In this document: positions 9,569 through 20,940 of the stretch, piece by piece | Layout of the letters: each line of letters starts with the position of its first letter | Position numbering within the stretch: the first letter of the stretch is position 1 | NCBI GenBank assembly: GCA_010093685.1 | Contig: MU006227.1 | Coordinates: 1-64,000, forward strand | From: Ophiobolus disseminans | Lineage: Eukaryota > Ascomycota > Dothideomycetes > Pleosporales > Phaeosphaeriaceae | Reading direction: 5' to 3' | Length of the DNA: 64,000 bases | Made by a program: the position numbers and the translations under genes | The notes under the pieces: generated by a model | What the model saw: the letters and a program-made list of their open reading frames with translations, nothing else | Database searches by the model: none | What the model was told of the DNA's origin: nothing

Positions 9569-11803
9569 ATGACTTGCAATTCACCAAATATCCCCGGGAC
9601 TACAAAAAAACTTAGCGCTATGAGCGACTACGACTTTCCCTCGTTCGAAGACCCGTATCGGCGGTGGAGCACTCCGGAGTCAACTATATCCCTCACCTCG
9701 ATTCTGCTTACGACTATCGTCGGCGCATGCGTCTTGTTCAAGGCGCTGGAGCTCTCTGGATTCCCTGTCTGGTTCTGGTTTGATTGCATAGCGCACATGT
9801 CTTTTGGACTTCTACAGCTGCGTGGCGCGCCTGCCCAACAAAGCGAAACCGACCCATCCGACGAGACGCCGCAGGGCGCAGGCGGTATGCTCAGCAGACT
9901 AGACGGCGTCTTTCGCAGAGGCTTCCGGGGTATAACGGGCGCCTTGTCGAGCCCACCCAGCAACGCCCCGCCCGGCTTGGGCAACATTAGTAATTCCTGC
10001 TACCAGAACAGCGTCATACAAGGTTTTGCAGCCTTGCCCTCACTCCGCGAATATCTCTCACACATCACCACCGAACACCCCACCTTCTCGAGCAACACCA
10101 CCAACGGCGCGCTACACGATCTGATCACCCGACTCAACGATCCGGACAACCAAGGCCGGTATTTCTGGGTACCCGGGAGGCTCAAGTCGATGAGCACCTT
10201 TACACAGCAGGATGCCCAGGAATATTACTCGAAGATATTGGATGAGCTGGACATGGAGGTCAGGAAGGCTTCGAGTAGTAAGAGAAGATCTTCTGTCTCC
10301 CTGCTTGAGGCTACTCGGGGCTTGAGTGACTTACCGCTCGCAGCAGGAGACGAGGAAGTTACAGACAACGACGACGCGACTCAGGCAGCGGCAGAGCAAC
10401 CCAACATCATGTCCAACCCTCTCGATGGACTTCTCGCCCAACGCGTGGGGTGCACCTCCTGCGGCTATTCAGAGGGCCTCTCGATGATACCTTTCAACTG
10501 CATGACGGTCTCGCTGGGCTCTGACAATTTCTACGATATCCGCGACTGCTTGGACGAGTACACGAAGTTGGAGTATATCGATGGTGTGGAATGTGCAAAG
10601 TGCACGCTGCTTAGGCTGCAAAAGACGCTAACACCTCTGGTAACCGCAAACCCTGGGTCGCCGTTCGAGAAGCGGCTGAATGCCGTACTGGAGATCATGG
10701 ACGACGAAAAGTTTGAGGACAACACCCTGGTCAAAACCCTCAACATTCCCAAGAAGAATTGGACGCAAAGCTCAAAGTCAAAGCAAATCGTGGTGGCCCG
10801 AGCTCCCAAGTCACTGGTCCTACATGTCAATCGCAGCATATTCGATGAAAATACTGGTGCGCAGTACAAGAACACCGCCGGTGTTTCGTATCCCAGAACT
10901 TTGGATCTTGGAGACTGGTGCTTGGGCAGCTCACCCAGCGGCTCAAGGCGCCCTGACATGTCACAAGAAGAATGGCCGCGGGATCCCAAGCAGTCTATGC
11001 TCTTTGGGAATCAAGAAGGGAACATTGACTCTCCATTTCAATACAGGCTACGTGCGGTTGTTACCCATGCTGGCACACATGGTTCTGGACATTACGTTTG
11101 CTATCGACCCCATGCCACAGTTGCGGCAGAGTCGGAAGAAGGCGAACAAGATCAGGGAAAACCACAAGGCGAGCAGTGGTGGCGGTTCAGCGACGACAGT
11201 GTGTATGCCGTTTCAGAGGCACAGGCTCATCAAGCCAACGTGTTCATGCTCTTCTACGAGCGTCTCGATGGCGCTACGTCTTCAACACTTCGGGAGGCAG
11301 AGCCAATTCGTGAGGCGTTCCCAGTCCCAGATGATGCACCTTTACCACCAGAGGATATTCGCCAACTTACAAATTATAGCATCGACAGTGAATTTGCAGT
11401 CGGTTTACCTCTACCAGATGACGACGAAGAGTTTGACGACATCTTTTTCGAGGGAGACGACACCAACCCCCGCTCTTCCTCCTTCCTTCCACACGCGGAT
11501 GATGCCGAATTCGACGAGAAACACTCAAACCTCACACCACCACCAGAAACCACAATCGCAGAGAGCGCGCAAGAAACACCAGTGGAGTCGATCAATGACG
11601 ACACTGAAACAGAAATGAGTGAGGCAGAATCCGAAGACGCACCATCGACACAATTCACCTCAGATTCCGAAGCCGAGCTTGCGTCGCCTCCCACACTGAA
11701 ACCCTTCATGCCTCTGCCGCCACACATGATGCGCACAGCTGGAAACGCGGCGGCCAGAGGGCAGGGCGGCAGGCAGAGTTTACCAATGGTGTCTGCGACG
11801 TAG
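9569..11803 (+). CDS. membrane-anchored ubiquitin carboxyl-terminal hydrolase (Ubp1/USP30-like)
   Basis: Intronless, 744 aa. A hydrophobic segment (about residues 42-65) near the N-terminus should anchor it in a membrane, as in yeast Ubp1. The USP catalytic domain follows. The cysteine box GLGNISNSCYQNS places the catalytic Cys at about residue 144, the histidine box HGSGHYVCYR at about 508, and W-W-R-F-S-D-D-S-V supplies the Asp. Two C-x-x-C pairs (CTSC and CAKC, about residues 295 and 347) form the zinc-binding finger. The C-terminus after about 580 is acidic and disordered. It should remove ubiquitin from proteins at the ER or mitochondrial surface; the exact organelle is inference. A second ATG at 9620 (M-S-D-Y-D-F) could be the true start, leaving the anchor intact. 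Confidence 0.9.
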   Translation: MTCNSPNIPGTTKKLSAMSDYDFPSFEDPYRRWSTPESTISLTSILLTTIVGACVLFKALELSGFPVWFWFDCIAHMSFGLLQLRGAPAQQSETDPSDETPQGAGGMLSRLDGVFRRGFRGITGALSSPPSNAPPGLGNISNSCYQNSVIQGFAALPSLREYLSHITTEHPTFSSNTTNGALHDLITRLNDPDNQGRYFWVPGRLKSMSTFTQQDAQEYYSKILDELDMEVRKASSSKRRSSVSLLEATRGLSDLPLAAGDEEVTDNDDATQAAAEQPNIMSNPLDGLLAQRVGCTSCGYSEGLSMIPFNCMTVSLGSDNFYDIRDCLDEYTKLEYIDGVECAKCTLLRLQKTLTPLVTANPGSPFEKRLNAVLEIMDDEKFEDNTLVKTLNIPKKNWTQSSKSKQIVVARAPKSLVLHVNRSIFDENTGAQYKNTAGVSYPRTLDLGDWCLGSSPSGSRRPDMSQEEWPRDPKQSMLFGNQEGNIDSPFQYRLRAVVTHAGTHGSGHYVCYRPHATVAAESEEGEQDQGKPQGEQWWRFSDDSVYAVSEAQAHQANVFMLFYERLDGATSSTLREAEPIREAFPVPDDAPLPPEDIRQLTNYSIDSEFAVGLPLPDDDEEFDDIFFEGDDTNPRSSSFLPHADDAEFDEKHSNLTPPPETTIAESAQETPVESINDDTETEMSEAESEDAPSTQFTSDSEAELASPPTLKPFMPLPPHMMRTAGNAAARGQGGRQSLPMVSAT

Positions 11804-12061
11804 CACGCTCGTGGATCTAAACGCTTGAAAGTCGGGCATGGAGTTGGAGAAGGGAATTGGGGAACTTATCGGGATGGATGTTATGTTGCTTTGGGCACCG
11901 GTGTTTAAGTACCTGCTGCCCGCATAGGGTCAGGTCGGCGCTTGGGTTAGTGTTGTACATATTCTTCATGCTGATTAAATGCGAGGACAGCATAATGAAA
12001 CGATTCGCAAATTCTTCACCATCGATAGCGTTTGGTCATGTCCAAAAGATGTCTTCGTACA

Positions 12062-13687
12062 TTACAATTTCGCAACCGATCCCACGGCAAGTGTCCTCTT
12101 GAACATCTCCAGACTCGCAATATACGCATCATGCCTCCACGCCAATCCCTCAACTTCACCACCCGCACCCACCACAAACCGAAATAAGTGCCACTCTGTA
12201 TACATGAAGCCCCACATCCCCTTCTTACACGTCTCCTCTTCGCGATTAACAGGCCAGTAAAAGTATCCCCCTCAGACGGCAACAGCGCAAACCCCGTTTT
12301 CCCGCGCTGGATACACACATGCAAGCCCTCGCCCGCGACGCTCACCACAAGCACGAAGTTGTGTATCGCATTGTAATCCTTCCCCACGTATGCGGGCAAG
12401 GGCAACGTCGGCGGCGTGTGAGATTTTCCTTAAGCCACGGCTTGCGCGAGTAGGGTGTGGTTTTGGGGCGTGGTTGCTCTAGCCAGGCGCGCCATTTGGA
12501 CTAGATCAACTGATGAATCCTGGCCTAGTAGAACTGAGAGTGCGAGCCGCGCTGCGAATTCTGTGCGGTTGTTTAGGGGGGATGCGTTTGTGAATGCAAC
12601 AACTGCGCTGGAGAAAGAGGGGATGAGGAACATTGCTCGGGCCCGGTGCCGGGGTGGTGGAAGACTTGCGTGCCAGCAAGATTGCCGTGGCCATGCGGCG
12701 GGAGTTTCTTTCTGCCTAGGGTGTAGTAGAAATTTGGGCTGGCGATACTCAGATAGCCAGGGAGTGTGGTGCGATACACGCCCATGCAATACGCCACGCT
12801 ATCGATGCCGGAGCGATGAGGTGGGCCAAGATCAACGTGCGGCGTGGATGGCGCGGGTTAGTGGGAATGGTGAATCAGGTGTTGTGTCGGCGGCGGCGGA
12901 GTGTTGGTGTGTATATATGGAGAGGAAGGATTGTAGGAATGTCGTGTAGTCGAGCAGAGAAGTCGTGGCGCCACCACCAGCTCCTATCCCCGCGTCAACA
13001 TAACACGCCTCAAAGTCCGGCACGCGAGACGCTCTACTATCGTCACGCGTACAATGCGCATGCGCAACATTCGCATCCGCCTCATCCGGACAGGCGGATG
13101 AACTCTTCCCCATCCCCAATCTTGAAAACATACTCCTCGCCATGCGCGCACAACGCCGTGCCCGTAACTGCCGTTACCACGGCGTCTGCTAAGGCGTAAT
13201 TCCACTGCGAATACACGAATTGGCCATACAGTTTCGCCGCAGGCAAATACGCTGCCGTCGCCGTGACTTCACTCCTCTTCATAAGCCCTTCACCATTCTG
13301 CAGGACCTAGAAACTATTCGCAGGCGCGAAGCCCGTGCGAATAGACAATGAATGCCTCAACGTAGCCTTGCTGCACAACTCGTCTTTCCGCGTTCGAAAC
13401 GCTGGTAGATATTCGCGGATTGGGACGTCCCAGTGCAGTATACCGTCATGGACTAATTTCGCCACGATTGCTGTGGTGAAGAGCTTGTTTAGAGAGGCGA
13501 TGTAGTTTATGGTGGAGTCGTTGGTGGGTACCGAGTCCCCGGCGTTGCGGTGCCCGAAGTGCGCGGTGTGGATGATTGTTCCGTTGTGCAGGATGCCGAA
13601 GGAGAGGGAGGGGGAGCCGCTGGACTGGAGGGTTTGGGTAATTTCAGGGGCGAGGGCTTCGAGGCGATGGTTGGTGGTAGTGTCCAT
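12062..13687 (-). pseudogene. beta-lactamase-like serine hydrolase, heavily broken
   Basis: Pieces of one protein lie in order on the minus strand but in changing frames. From 13687, M-D-T-T-T-N-H-R leads to the SxxK nucleophile motif in ASLNKLF (about 13500). A TAG at 13309-13307 falls where the family usually has a Trp or Gly, then the same frame continues through F-V-Y-S-Q-W-N-Y-A-L. A shift near 13130 leads to the F-S-R-L-G-M-G-K segment; another between about 12832 and 12800 leads to Y-C-M-G-V-Y-R; another near 12650 to A-M-F-L-I-P-S-F-S-S-A-V. A TAA at 12432-12430 interrupts the C-terminal part (T-P-P-T-L-P-L-P-A-Y-V-G-K), and a further shift near 12260 leads to the last 60 residues, ending at 12062. 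At least two stops and four shifts mean it cannot be active. The family includes secreted or cytosolic hydrolases often near fungal metabolic clusters. Confidence 0.85.
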
Positions 13688-14172
13688 GGTAGGAGGTTTT
13701 GCGTTTGGGGAAAGGTTGGTGGATGGCGTTGGGGAAGGGGGGGATGTTTGGCGATGGCTTGTGTAGTCTCGGCGTTGTTTACATGGCCTAAGAGATGGCC
13801 GAAGGGTAAGAGCGTAGAGATCGGTGTAAGCTTGCGGCGATTGAGACATATCCATCGACTTTGGCTAGTGTGTGCGGAGAAGTTAGCACAAGAGAGATAC
13901 CGGCAAGTGGTGAGCTACGCCGCAATATGTCAACATCCAGTTGGCTAATAGAGAAGGCGAGGTTTTCATGGACTTTCATGTCCGCATCCTGCATTGGGAT
14001 GATTACCTGCACCGATCGGTGCTGTTCGCTTTGCGCAGCGGCGTATCTGTCCGTGCCACGAGCATCCAACACACCTTTGCATTATAGTAAAGGCTACGTC
14101 CTGCACAGGTCTTCTTTCGACTGCTCATCGCTCATCTTTCTGCTTGTCATAATTCCTCGTCTCTAGCCCGGC
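13688..14172. other. intergenic, divergent upstream region
   Basis: Separates the dead hydrolase (minus) from the P450 (plus), so it probably holds both promoters. An in-frame ATG at 13855 upstream of the hydrolase start is possible but gives a low-complexity extension. Confidence 0.45.
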
Positions 14173-15961
14173 ATGCCTTCCTCATCCAACGTCTTCGCTA
14201 GCATGGATTTCGGCTGGCCAGCTGTGCTCCTCACCCTTTTCTTCGGCTACGTAAGTGACATCCAATCCTTTCTTATGCCAGGCCACTGATCTCGTGATCA
14301 AGTACATCCTGCAAGCCATCTACAACGTATTCTTCCACCCTCTAGCAAACTGTCCCGGCCCCTTCGCCGCCAAAATATCTCGGCTCCCATCCTTCTACCA
14401 TGCAATACGCGGCGATCGCCATCTCTGGATCTGGCAGAATCATCAGATATTCGGCAAGTCTCACCAACCACTTCAAACTACCCAAGTCTTCCAAAGATAG
14501 CCACTGACGACTCTTAAGGCGACAAAATTCGCGTCCAACCCAACGAAGTCCTATTCCTCAGCCCGCAAGCCTACCGAGACATCTACAGCTCCAAGGCAAA
14601 TGTCAAACGCGCCAAGTCCTACGAAGCATGGGCTAAGAATGTCGATGAGCCCAATACCGCTGTGACCACGGACCCGGTAATCCATGCGCGGAAGCGGAAG
14701 ATTTTGATTCAAGCTTTTACGGATAAAACGACCAAGCACGCAGCCGCGTTCATGACGCAGCATGCGGATAGGTGGGTTGATTTACTCGTGGGCGATGCTG
14801 ATGATTCTCGCGATGGATGGTCCGCGTCGCGCAATATGACGGAGTGGGGAGCATGGGTTGTGTTCGACATATTGGGAGATTTGTGTTTTGGGCGCTCGTT
14901 TGAGACGAAAGAGGCAGGACCGAATGCCTTGAGAGAGATTCCGCATCTAATTGTGCGGCATGTGCGCTTCTTCTACCCTGTAAGCCATCTTTGCTTCTAT
15001 TCATTCTATGACGCCGATCTAAGTGATCTAGATCCTCCAATCTCCGTGGATGGAGTTCTTCGTCTGGGCTAAGCCGAGAGGCTTCGACTACCTTTTCGAT
15101 CTCATCACACCACAGGAGTTCAAGGAATACTACCAGTTCGTCGATGATAGCGTATCGAAAAGGCTCCAAGAAGAAGCCGAAGCCAAGGATTCTGAGAGCT
15201 CGAGACTGGATATCTTCCATTTCCTGTGCGCTGCAAAAGACGCTGTGACAGGCGAGCGTATTTCCGAGGACGCATTACGGGCGGAAGCGATCATGCTCAT
15301 AGTTGCGGGAACGGATAGCGTGATAACCATTCTGGCCGGAATGTGGTTCTATATATCGCGCAACGAAGCGGCATATACGAAGTTGACGACTGAGATCCGC
15401 AGTACGTTCAAGTCTTCGGATGAGATCGTGAGTGGTCCCAAACTGGGCTCATGTGTATACCTATATACCTGCATCGAGGAAACGTTACGCATCGCTCCAG
15501 CGGGCCCAAGCGAGTTCGCACGCGAAGTTCTTCCAGGCGGCACTACCATCGACGGAGAGTATTTCCCGCCGGGTGTCGTGGTCGGATGCGCGAATTGGGC
15601 CATCGGCCACAATGAGGAGGTATTCGGTGATCCGAACCGCTTCCGTCCGGAGCGCTACATACCATGCGAAGCCACCGGACGTACTTTAGACGACATTAAC
15701 AAAATGAGGTCGTGCTTCCAGCCATTCCTCATCGGTCCAACAGCGTGTCCTGGGAGAAACATCGCACTTACTGAGCTTGCTATCATCGTTGCAAAGACTT
15801 TGCACCAGCTTGATCTGCGAGCAGCTCAGGGGGAGAATCTAGGAGCCGGACACCCTAGTCAGGAATGGGGAAGAAGGGATGAGAATCAGTTTCAGATCAT
15901 CGATGCGTATATTACCGTGCAAGATGGACCTATGGTGCAGTTTAGGAAACGCAAGGTGTGA
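14173..15961 (+). CDS. cytochrome P450 monooxygenase
   Basis: Four exons: 14173-14250, 14303-14453, 14519-14979 and 15032-15961, giving about 539 aa. The N-terminal helix (about residues 10-32), followed by F-F-H-P-L-A-N-C-P-G-P, is the ER anchor and proline-rich hinge. The I-helix reads AGTDSV, with Ser in the usual Thr position. The ExxR pair is in EETLR, N-R-F-R-P-E-R is the PERF-like motif, and the heme loop FLIGPTACPG puts the ligand Cys at about residue 469. Intron 2 (14454-14518) starts GCAAGT, a GC-AG intron; the other two start GTAAGT or GTAAGC. The protein looks intact. Substrate cannot be told. Its neighbours, a dead hydrolase and an MFS exporter, suggest the remains of a small secondary-metabolism or detoxification group. 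Confidence 0.9.
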
Positions 15962-16239
15962 AGACGTGGGGAAGACACGGAGCACGGCCGTAAAAATAAC
16001 TTCAGTTTGGCATCAAGAAGGGATTTTCGTTATCCTCTTTCGGTTTCCTCCAGCGTTGCTCAATCTTCCAGACTGTAGCGCAATGTCGATCGTTTTTCTG
16101 TTTCTTGAGTGAACTCGTCGTTCGTTTTCGCATACAGCGTAATGCAGATGAAAGTCGCGGCCGCAGTTCACGGGATTGCGAATGCTCGCATGATTAGCTC
16201 TGATTGATAGTAATACACACCGAACACCTGTTCACACAC

Positions 16240-18273
16240 TCATCTTTCCCTCGCCGTCTCCCTCCGTCTCCCCCTCCACAATCTCACCATCCCCAGAAAA
16301 CCCTCTTCCCTAAGCATCGCAAACCCAACCGGTATATGCGCCGCCGCAAAGCCAATCAGAATAGTCATCTGCCACTCAAACCCGCGCTGAAAGCTTGTCC
16401 GCACATGCGCCTGCATGCTCTCCGGGAGCGACGGCATAATCTTCAATCGTTCCAGAATAGCCCGTGTCTGCTCTGGCGGGATAGCTTCGAGCAAGGTGTT
16501 TCTTAAGAGCGGCGTGGAAGCGCAGGTGACTACGGCGAGAGCGATGGCGCCGCCGAGGAGCCGGAATTGGGCTACGGTGCCGGTGCCGACGGCTGTGGGG
16601 ATGTCAGAGTTGATGCGGTGATACGCCGTTGTCCTACAATGAAAAGAAGGACGTACCAAGATCCCGCTCTTCCATTTTGAGTGGACCGAGAAGGAATGTC
16701 GCGGTACTGACAAAACCAATGCCTATGCCAATCAACACTTGGAACCCATATTGGCGTGGCAGCGTTTCTCTGCCCGCTGTAAGGGTTGCAAAGAGCGTAA
16801 CGCCGATTGTTTGAAGAGCGCCGCCCACCAAGAGTAGGGCGTTTGGTGTAACGAGCTTTCTGTCCAAAAGTAGCGCCGCCCAGATCGAACCTACTGGCGT
16901 CATCATCGCAAAAGGCAGTAAGCGGATCCCAGCAGCGAGCGGACTCATGCCATACAGAACTATGAAGCGCTGCGGTATCTGCACGACGCAGACTGTCATG
17001 ACGCATCCTGAGAGAAACGTGTTGCTGTTGTTTGTCAGTAGAGAAACATGAAGCGCGGATGGTAGGGAGGCACACAGAATGATACCGATGGAAGCACGGT
17101 GAATCAAGAAGCGCCAAGGAAACACAGGCTCTGGGATAGTTCTCCTAGTCGTCGTGTACCATTGCCAAGTGAGAAATCCGACCAGAAAAAATGCGGTGAC
17201 AAGTAGCAGTGGCCAGACGAACGTCGACCCGAATGAAAGCCCCTCGGACGCTTGCTGGAGCGCGGTCGTCAATGGTACGGTTATGCCGAGCAGCATCGTG
17301 CCTCCTAGGATATCAAATCGTTTCATCCGCTCGCTGATAGGCTCTTCGGGGCGGTTTGCCAACGACTCTCTTGATAATTGCTTTGGGGAGAACACCAGGA
17401 GAACGATCACGGCGAAAGCTAGTACCGGGAGACCAGCAATCGTTAGCCGAGCCCATTTCATCACAGATAGCCTAGATATTGTACTTACTTCAACAAGAAT
17501 ATCCACCTCCATGTAATTCCACTCGAAGTAATGGCACCCCCAACTAGTGGACCCATCAAGAAAGACAACGAAATGACAGTACTCGTCACACTTGTGGAGA
17601 TTGCATATTTCGAAGGCGGTATGAGCTCGAAGAACACTAAGGTAAGCGAGAATATGCCTGCCGCTCCGATGCCCTGGAGCCAGCGGAACATGATACTTGT
17701 TCCACGTTAGTATAGAGGAGCACAGTGCCTCTGGGAAAACTCACAGCTGTAAAAATGTCTGCGCTGCTCCACATGCACCAGAGAAGACCATGAATATGAC
17801 CATCGATGCAAGTAAACAAGGCTTGCGACCCACGATGTCCGATGCTTTGGCCCATATGATAGGAAAGCCTGTGGTCATTAGCTGATAGCGCTTAGAAATG
17901 TTTTGCTCCTTCGCACCACCAAACTTCAGTAGATACGACGTGAACAGCCATGAGCTCTTCACATATCCTCCCAAGTCGTTCGTGATGGCCACCACGGAAG
18001 TGCTCACGATAGTGGAGTCCCATAAAGTCATGAGCAGTGCTAATTCAATGCTGAGAAAAGTGAGCGCAAACATTAAAGGTCTTGTTGAGATGCTCACCCT
18101 AGATAGATCATGGCTAACTTCGGGAAACCAACTTCGAATCCTGGGGAGATGGTTGAGTTGGCGGTCGATGTCGCTGCTGTGCCAAAAGGCTGCTCGGTGA
18201 TATCCGGTGTTTGGAGGGTTGATGTTTTCCCGTCGTTTTGAGGCATGTCATTACTCAGTGCCGTGGATGCCAT
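16240..18273 (-). CDS. MFS transporter, DHA2-type (14 helices); intron 4 acceptor looks mutated
   Basis: Six exons on the minus strand: 18273-18098, 18050-17920, 17868-17745, 17695-17489, 17432-16657 and 16592-16240, about 588 aa. Motif A-like WAKASDIVGRK follows the second helix, QLIMFRWLQGIGAAG the next, and GPLVGGAI motif C, as in DHA2 exporters. Introns 1, 3 and 5 have normal ends; intron 2 (17919-17869) begins GTGGTG and its length is a multiple of three. Intron 4 starts GTAAGT at 17488 and has a branch-like GCTAAC, but where the frame requires the join (17433/17432, giving the family's N-L-P) the sequence is TGG, not AG. The next AG, 20 bp on, would shift the frame. The gene may therefore be poorly spliced or non-functional. 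Likely role: export of a metabolite or drug. Confidence 0.75.
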
Positions 18274-20940
18274 TTCTTGTGAAAGGTCGATATTGATCGA
18301 GGTTAATACGTTATCCTCGTTGTGGCGAAACTCACGAAAGCAAAAAATGACAAAACATAAATTGCGGCGCAGTACACCGATAAACCGGTCGTGAACGCTT
18401 ACTGACAGCATTCATCTTGAACTATACAATGACAATGTCGATCTTGCGTCGTCATACGCGGTGAAGGTCCTGCAGGTCATTTATCGAAACATACACCTCG
18501 CTATCAAGTAACCACAATCTCTGTTTGCACACACGGCGAGGGAAAACGTCTTGTGTTCGAACATGACAAAAATGGTACCGGCCGTAGGGATGGACTGCGT
18601 GACGTTCTACAATAGGCCAATTGATATGATGTCTGCCAGTACAGACACGAGACCAACTGGCGCTTGAATGGGGCAAAGACCTGCCTGTCGCAAGCTGGAA
18701 AGCAACATGGCAAATATTGCGCGGAGTTGGGACTTAGCAGTATTACCGTGCCGCATCTCTGCGCCAACTTTTGAGCCATTGAGAGTGAGGAGGCTATAGG
18801 TAGGCTGTGTCATCAAGCCGATGGAAATGCCTTTGACGCTGGAGCCAACAAGCCCTCATGATATGCGAAAATGGATGTTTGTCGAATGTAAACGGTACGA
18901 AAGAGTAATGGAAGAATCTGGGTGATGAAGTCTTTGGAATCACCGTAGGAAGTTCTAATATTCTGGCCGCATCGTTGTGGGAAGTTTCTTGAGCATCTGT
19001 TCTTATTTAATGCCACACGATGAACGTTGGCTTCTTTATACGAAAGGGGCCGTGGATTGCTCGCAGTAACAGACGACACGGTATCTCATAAGAAGCAGGA
19101 TAGAAGTGCGGTAGCTGGCAAATCTTGCCTGCTGCGTTGGAATCCAAAATCTGCGTGGACGGCTGCGTTGTGTTCAAGAATCCTGTTTGCTCGTTAGATT
19201 GGCTTGGCTGTCTCGTCATTGTGCTTAACAAGCTCAACCTTGTAAGTTCGACTGCATAAGGGTGACAATCAAGCGGCTGTAGCGTTGAGATGATCTGCCG
19301 CAAATCAACGCGTATCGACAGCGAGACATCGAGCTAACAGTGGCTAGCATCGACGTAAATCCAAGTCTGAAATTTACGAGATAAGCTCTCGAGCAGACAC
19401 GAAAGTATGAGAGTTTGCAGGAATTTTCTCGGAGGTGCGAGTAGAATGGTTGGTGACCTTCAGCGCGTTCACACATGCCTGGCACGTGAAGGCTTTAGTG
19501 CAGTGCACTTGTAAACCCCTTTGCACGTCGATTCTGGGACTTCTTTACCAGGCCGAAATGCTTGCATGATCCGATTGAGTGGGCACCCGGCGGAAGATCG
19601 ACAAATGAGCAGATGATCGTACGCAAGCTCTTATTCAAGCACTCCAAGTGGCGACTATCGTGATCGGATCCGCCTTCCGCGGCTAGACGCGGCGCTAATG
19701 CTTCTTCTGTTCGGGTGCGTCGAAGCGTCGGATGCTATCCGAGCGCGTCATTCCAACACAGACTAGACGTTGTTGGCCAATACGCTCTCTATGGCTGGCA
19801 CCAAGCTTTTGCGGAAGTGTTGCCGGTAAGACATGAAGGCTGCCGTGCTAGCCGGATCTCGTTGTTGAACCTGGCCGCAGATAGCGTGATCCCGGAAGTA
19901 GAATTGATTTGAATGCAAAATGATGTGGGTGCGCTTTAGCAGTGTATGTAGAAATGGCCGGGCTCTACCGGGAGGCATCCGGCGGCCATTCCGACTGGAG
20001 CACATGGCTTGCTATTTGTGTTGTGCGAAGAAACGTGCTCTTTTAAAAACTGGATGTCAGACAAAAGCCCATCAGGCCCCGTGATGATTTTCCGGAGATG
20101 GGGAGTCGGCGCTGATTGGGTTGGAACGTCCTTGCATAAACAAACGTCTGTGTTCGCAGTCAAGGAGAGCGATCCATGTGTTTTTCTCGATAGTGCTCGA
20201 ACGTGAAGCGGTCGCGGCGAAAATGAGGTTACCGCTCTTACAAGAGCGGAGTTGTGTTCTAACAACGCAAGCTAGCATGATTTTCCGGCTTTTGCCGACG
20301 CCACGCCCATCAATTGCATTCGGATCATGCACATGGCTGACGGTGGTGCATTTTTGCTAGATTTGATGACAGGAGGGGAATCGTGTTCAATGTCATGAAG
20401 TTGTTTGGGCCAGATAGAAGACCCACCCACTCGCGCCCTGTTTGAGCAGTGGCCGGATGCGACGTCGCAAAGGGTTCTCCGGAGTTTCTATGTGGGGACA
20501 CATCCGCACCACGCGAAGCGACTGTTGGTGCCCCAACACAGCTCAACTGCTATCTGGCCTGGAGAATCTGCATAGGAAAAATCGGTGTCGTCTGGGAATC
20601 CGGTCTGGAGCATAGACTAGGCCGTGTAGTCTGATGTTCAAGTGTCGTGGCCGAAGTACCGGTATTGCTGCAGCTAGTGTGTGTGGTGGAGTGGTGGAGG
20701 GTGACCAATCCGGGGAGGCGTGCAGCCGAGAGGGTGGGTGGCACCTGCCGTCCCAGAGAGCGCCTCCCTCGCAGAAGCTTGAGTCTCCTTGGCTCTCTCC
20801 CTCCTGCGCTGTGCCTCGACGCTTAACCAACACGACCCCCGACCCCCGACGCCCAACGCACGACCATGTCGCCCGTCTGAACTCCCATGGGACACTATTA
20901 TCGGGCATCCGCTGCTGCTGGACCAGTATAGACGCCGACC
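18274..20940. other. 2.7-kb gene-free stretch
   Basis: No recognisable gene on either strand; all open frames are under about 120 codons and lack known motifs. It separates the MFS gene (minus) from palH (plus) and so contains both promoters. The last 300 bp before palH are pyrimidine-rich on the coding strand. Confidence 0.5.

Noticed and set aside
20634..20940. In-frame extension upstream of palH giving an 868-aa protein
   Set aside because: The extension is low-complexity and unlike PalH. A short first exon from ATG 20941 with a good donor (GTGAGT) joins the conserved H-C-P-S-Y segment in frame instead.
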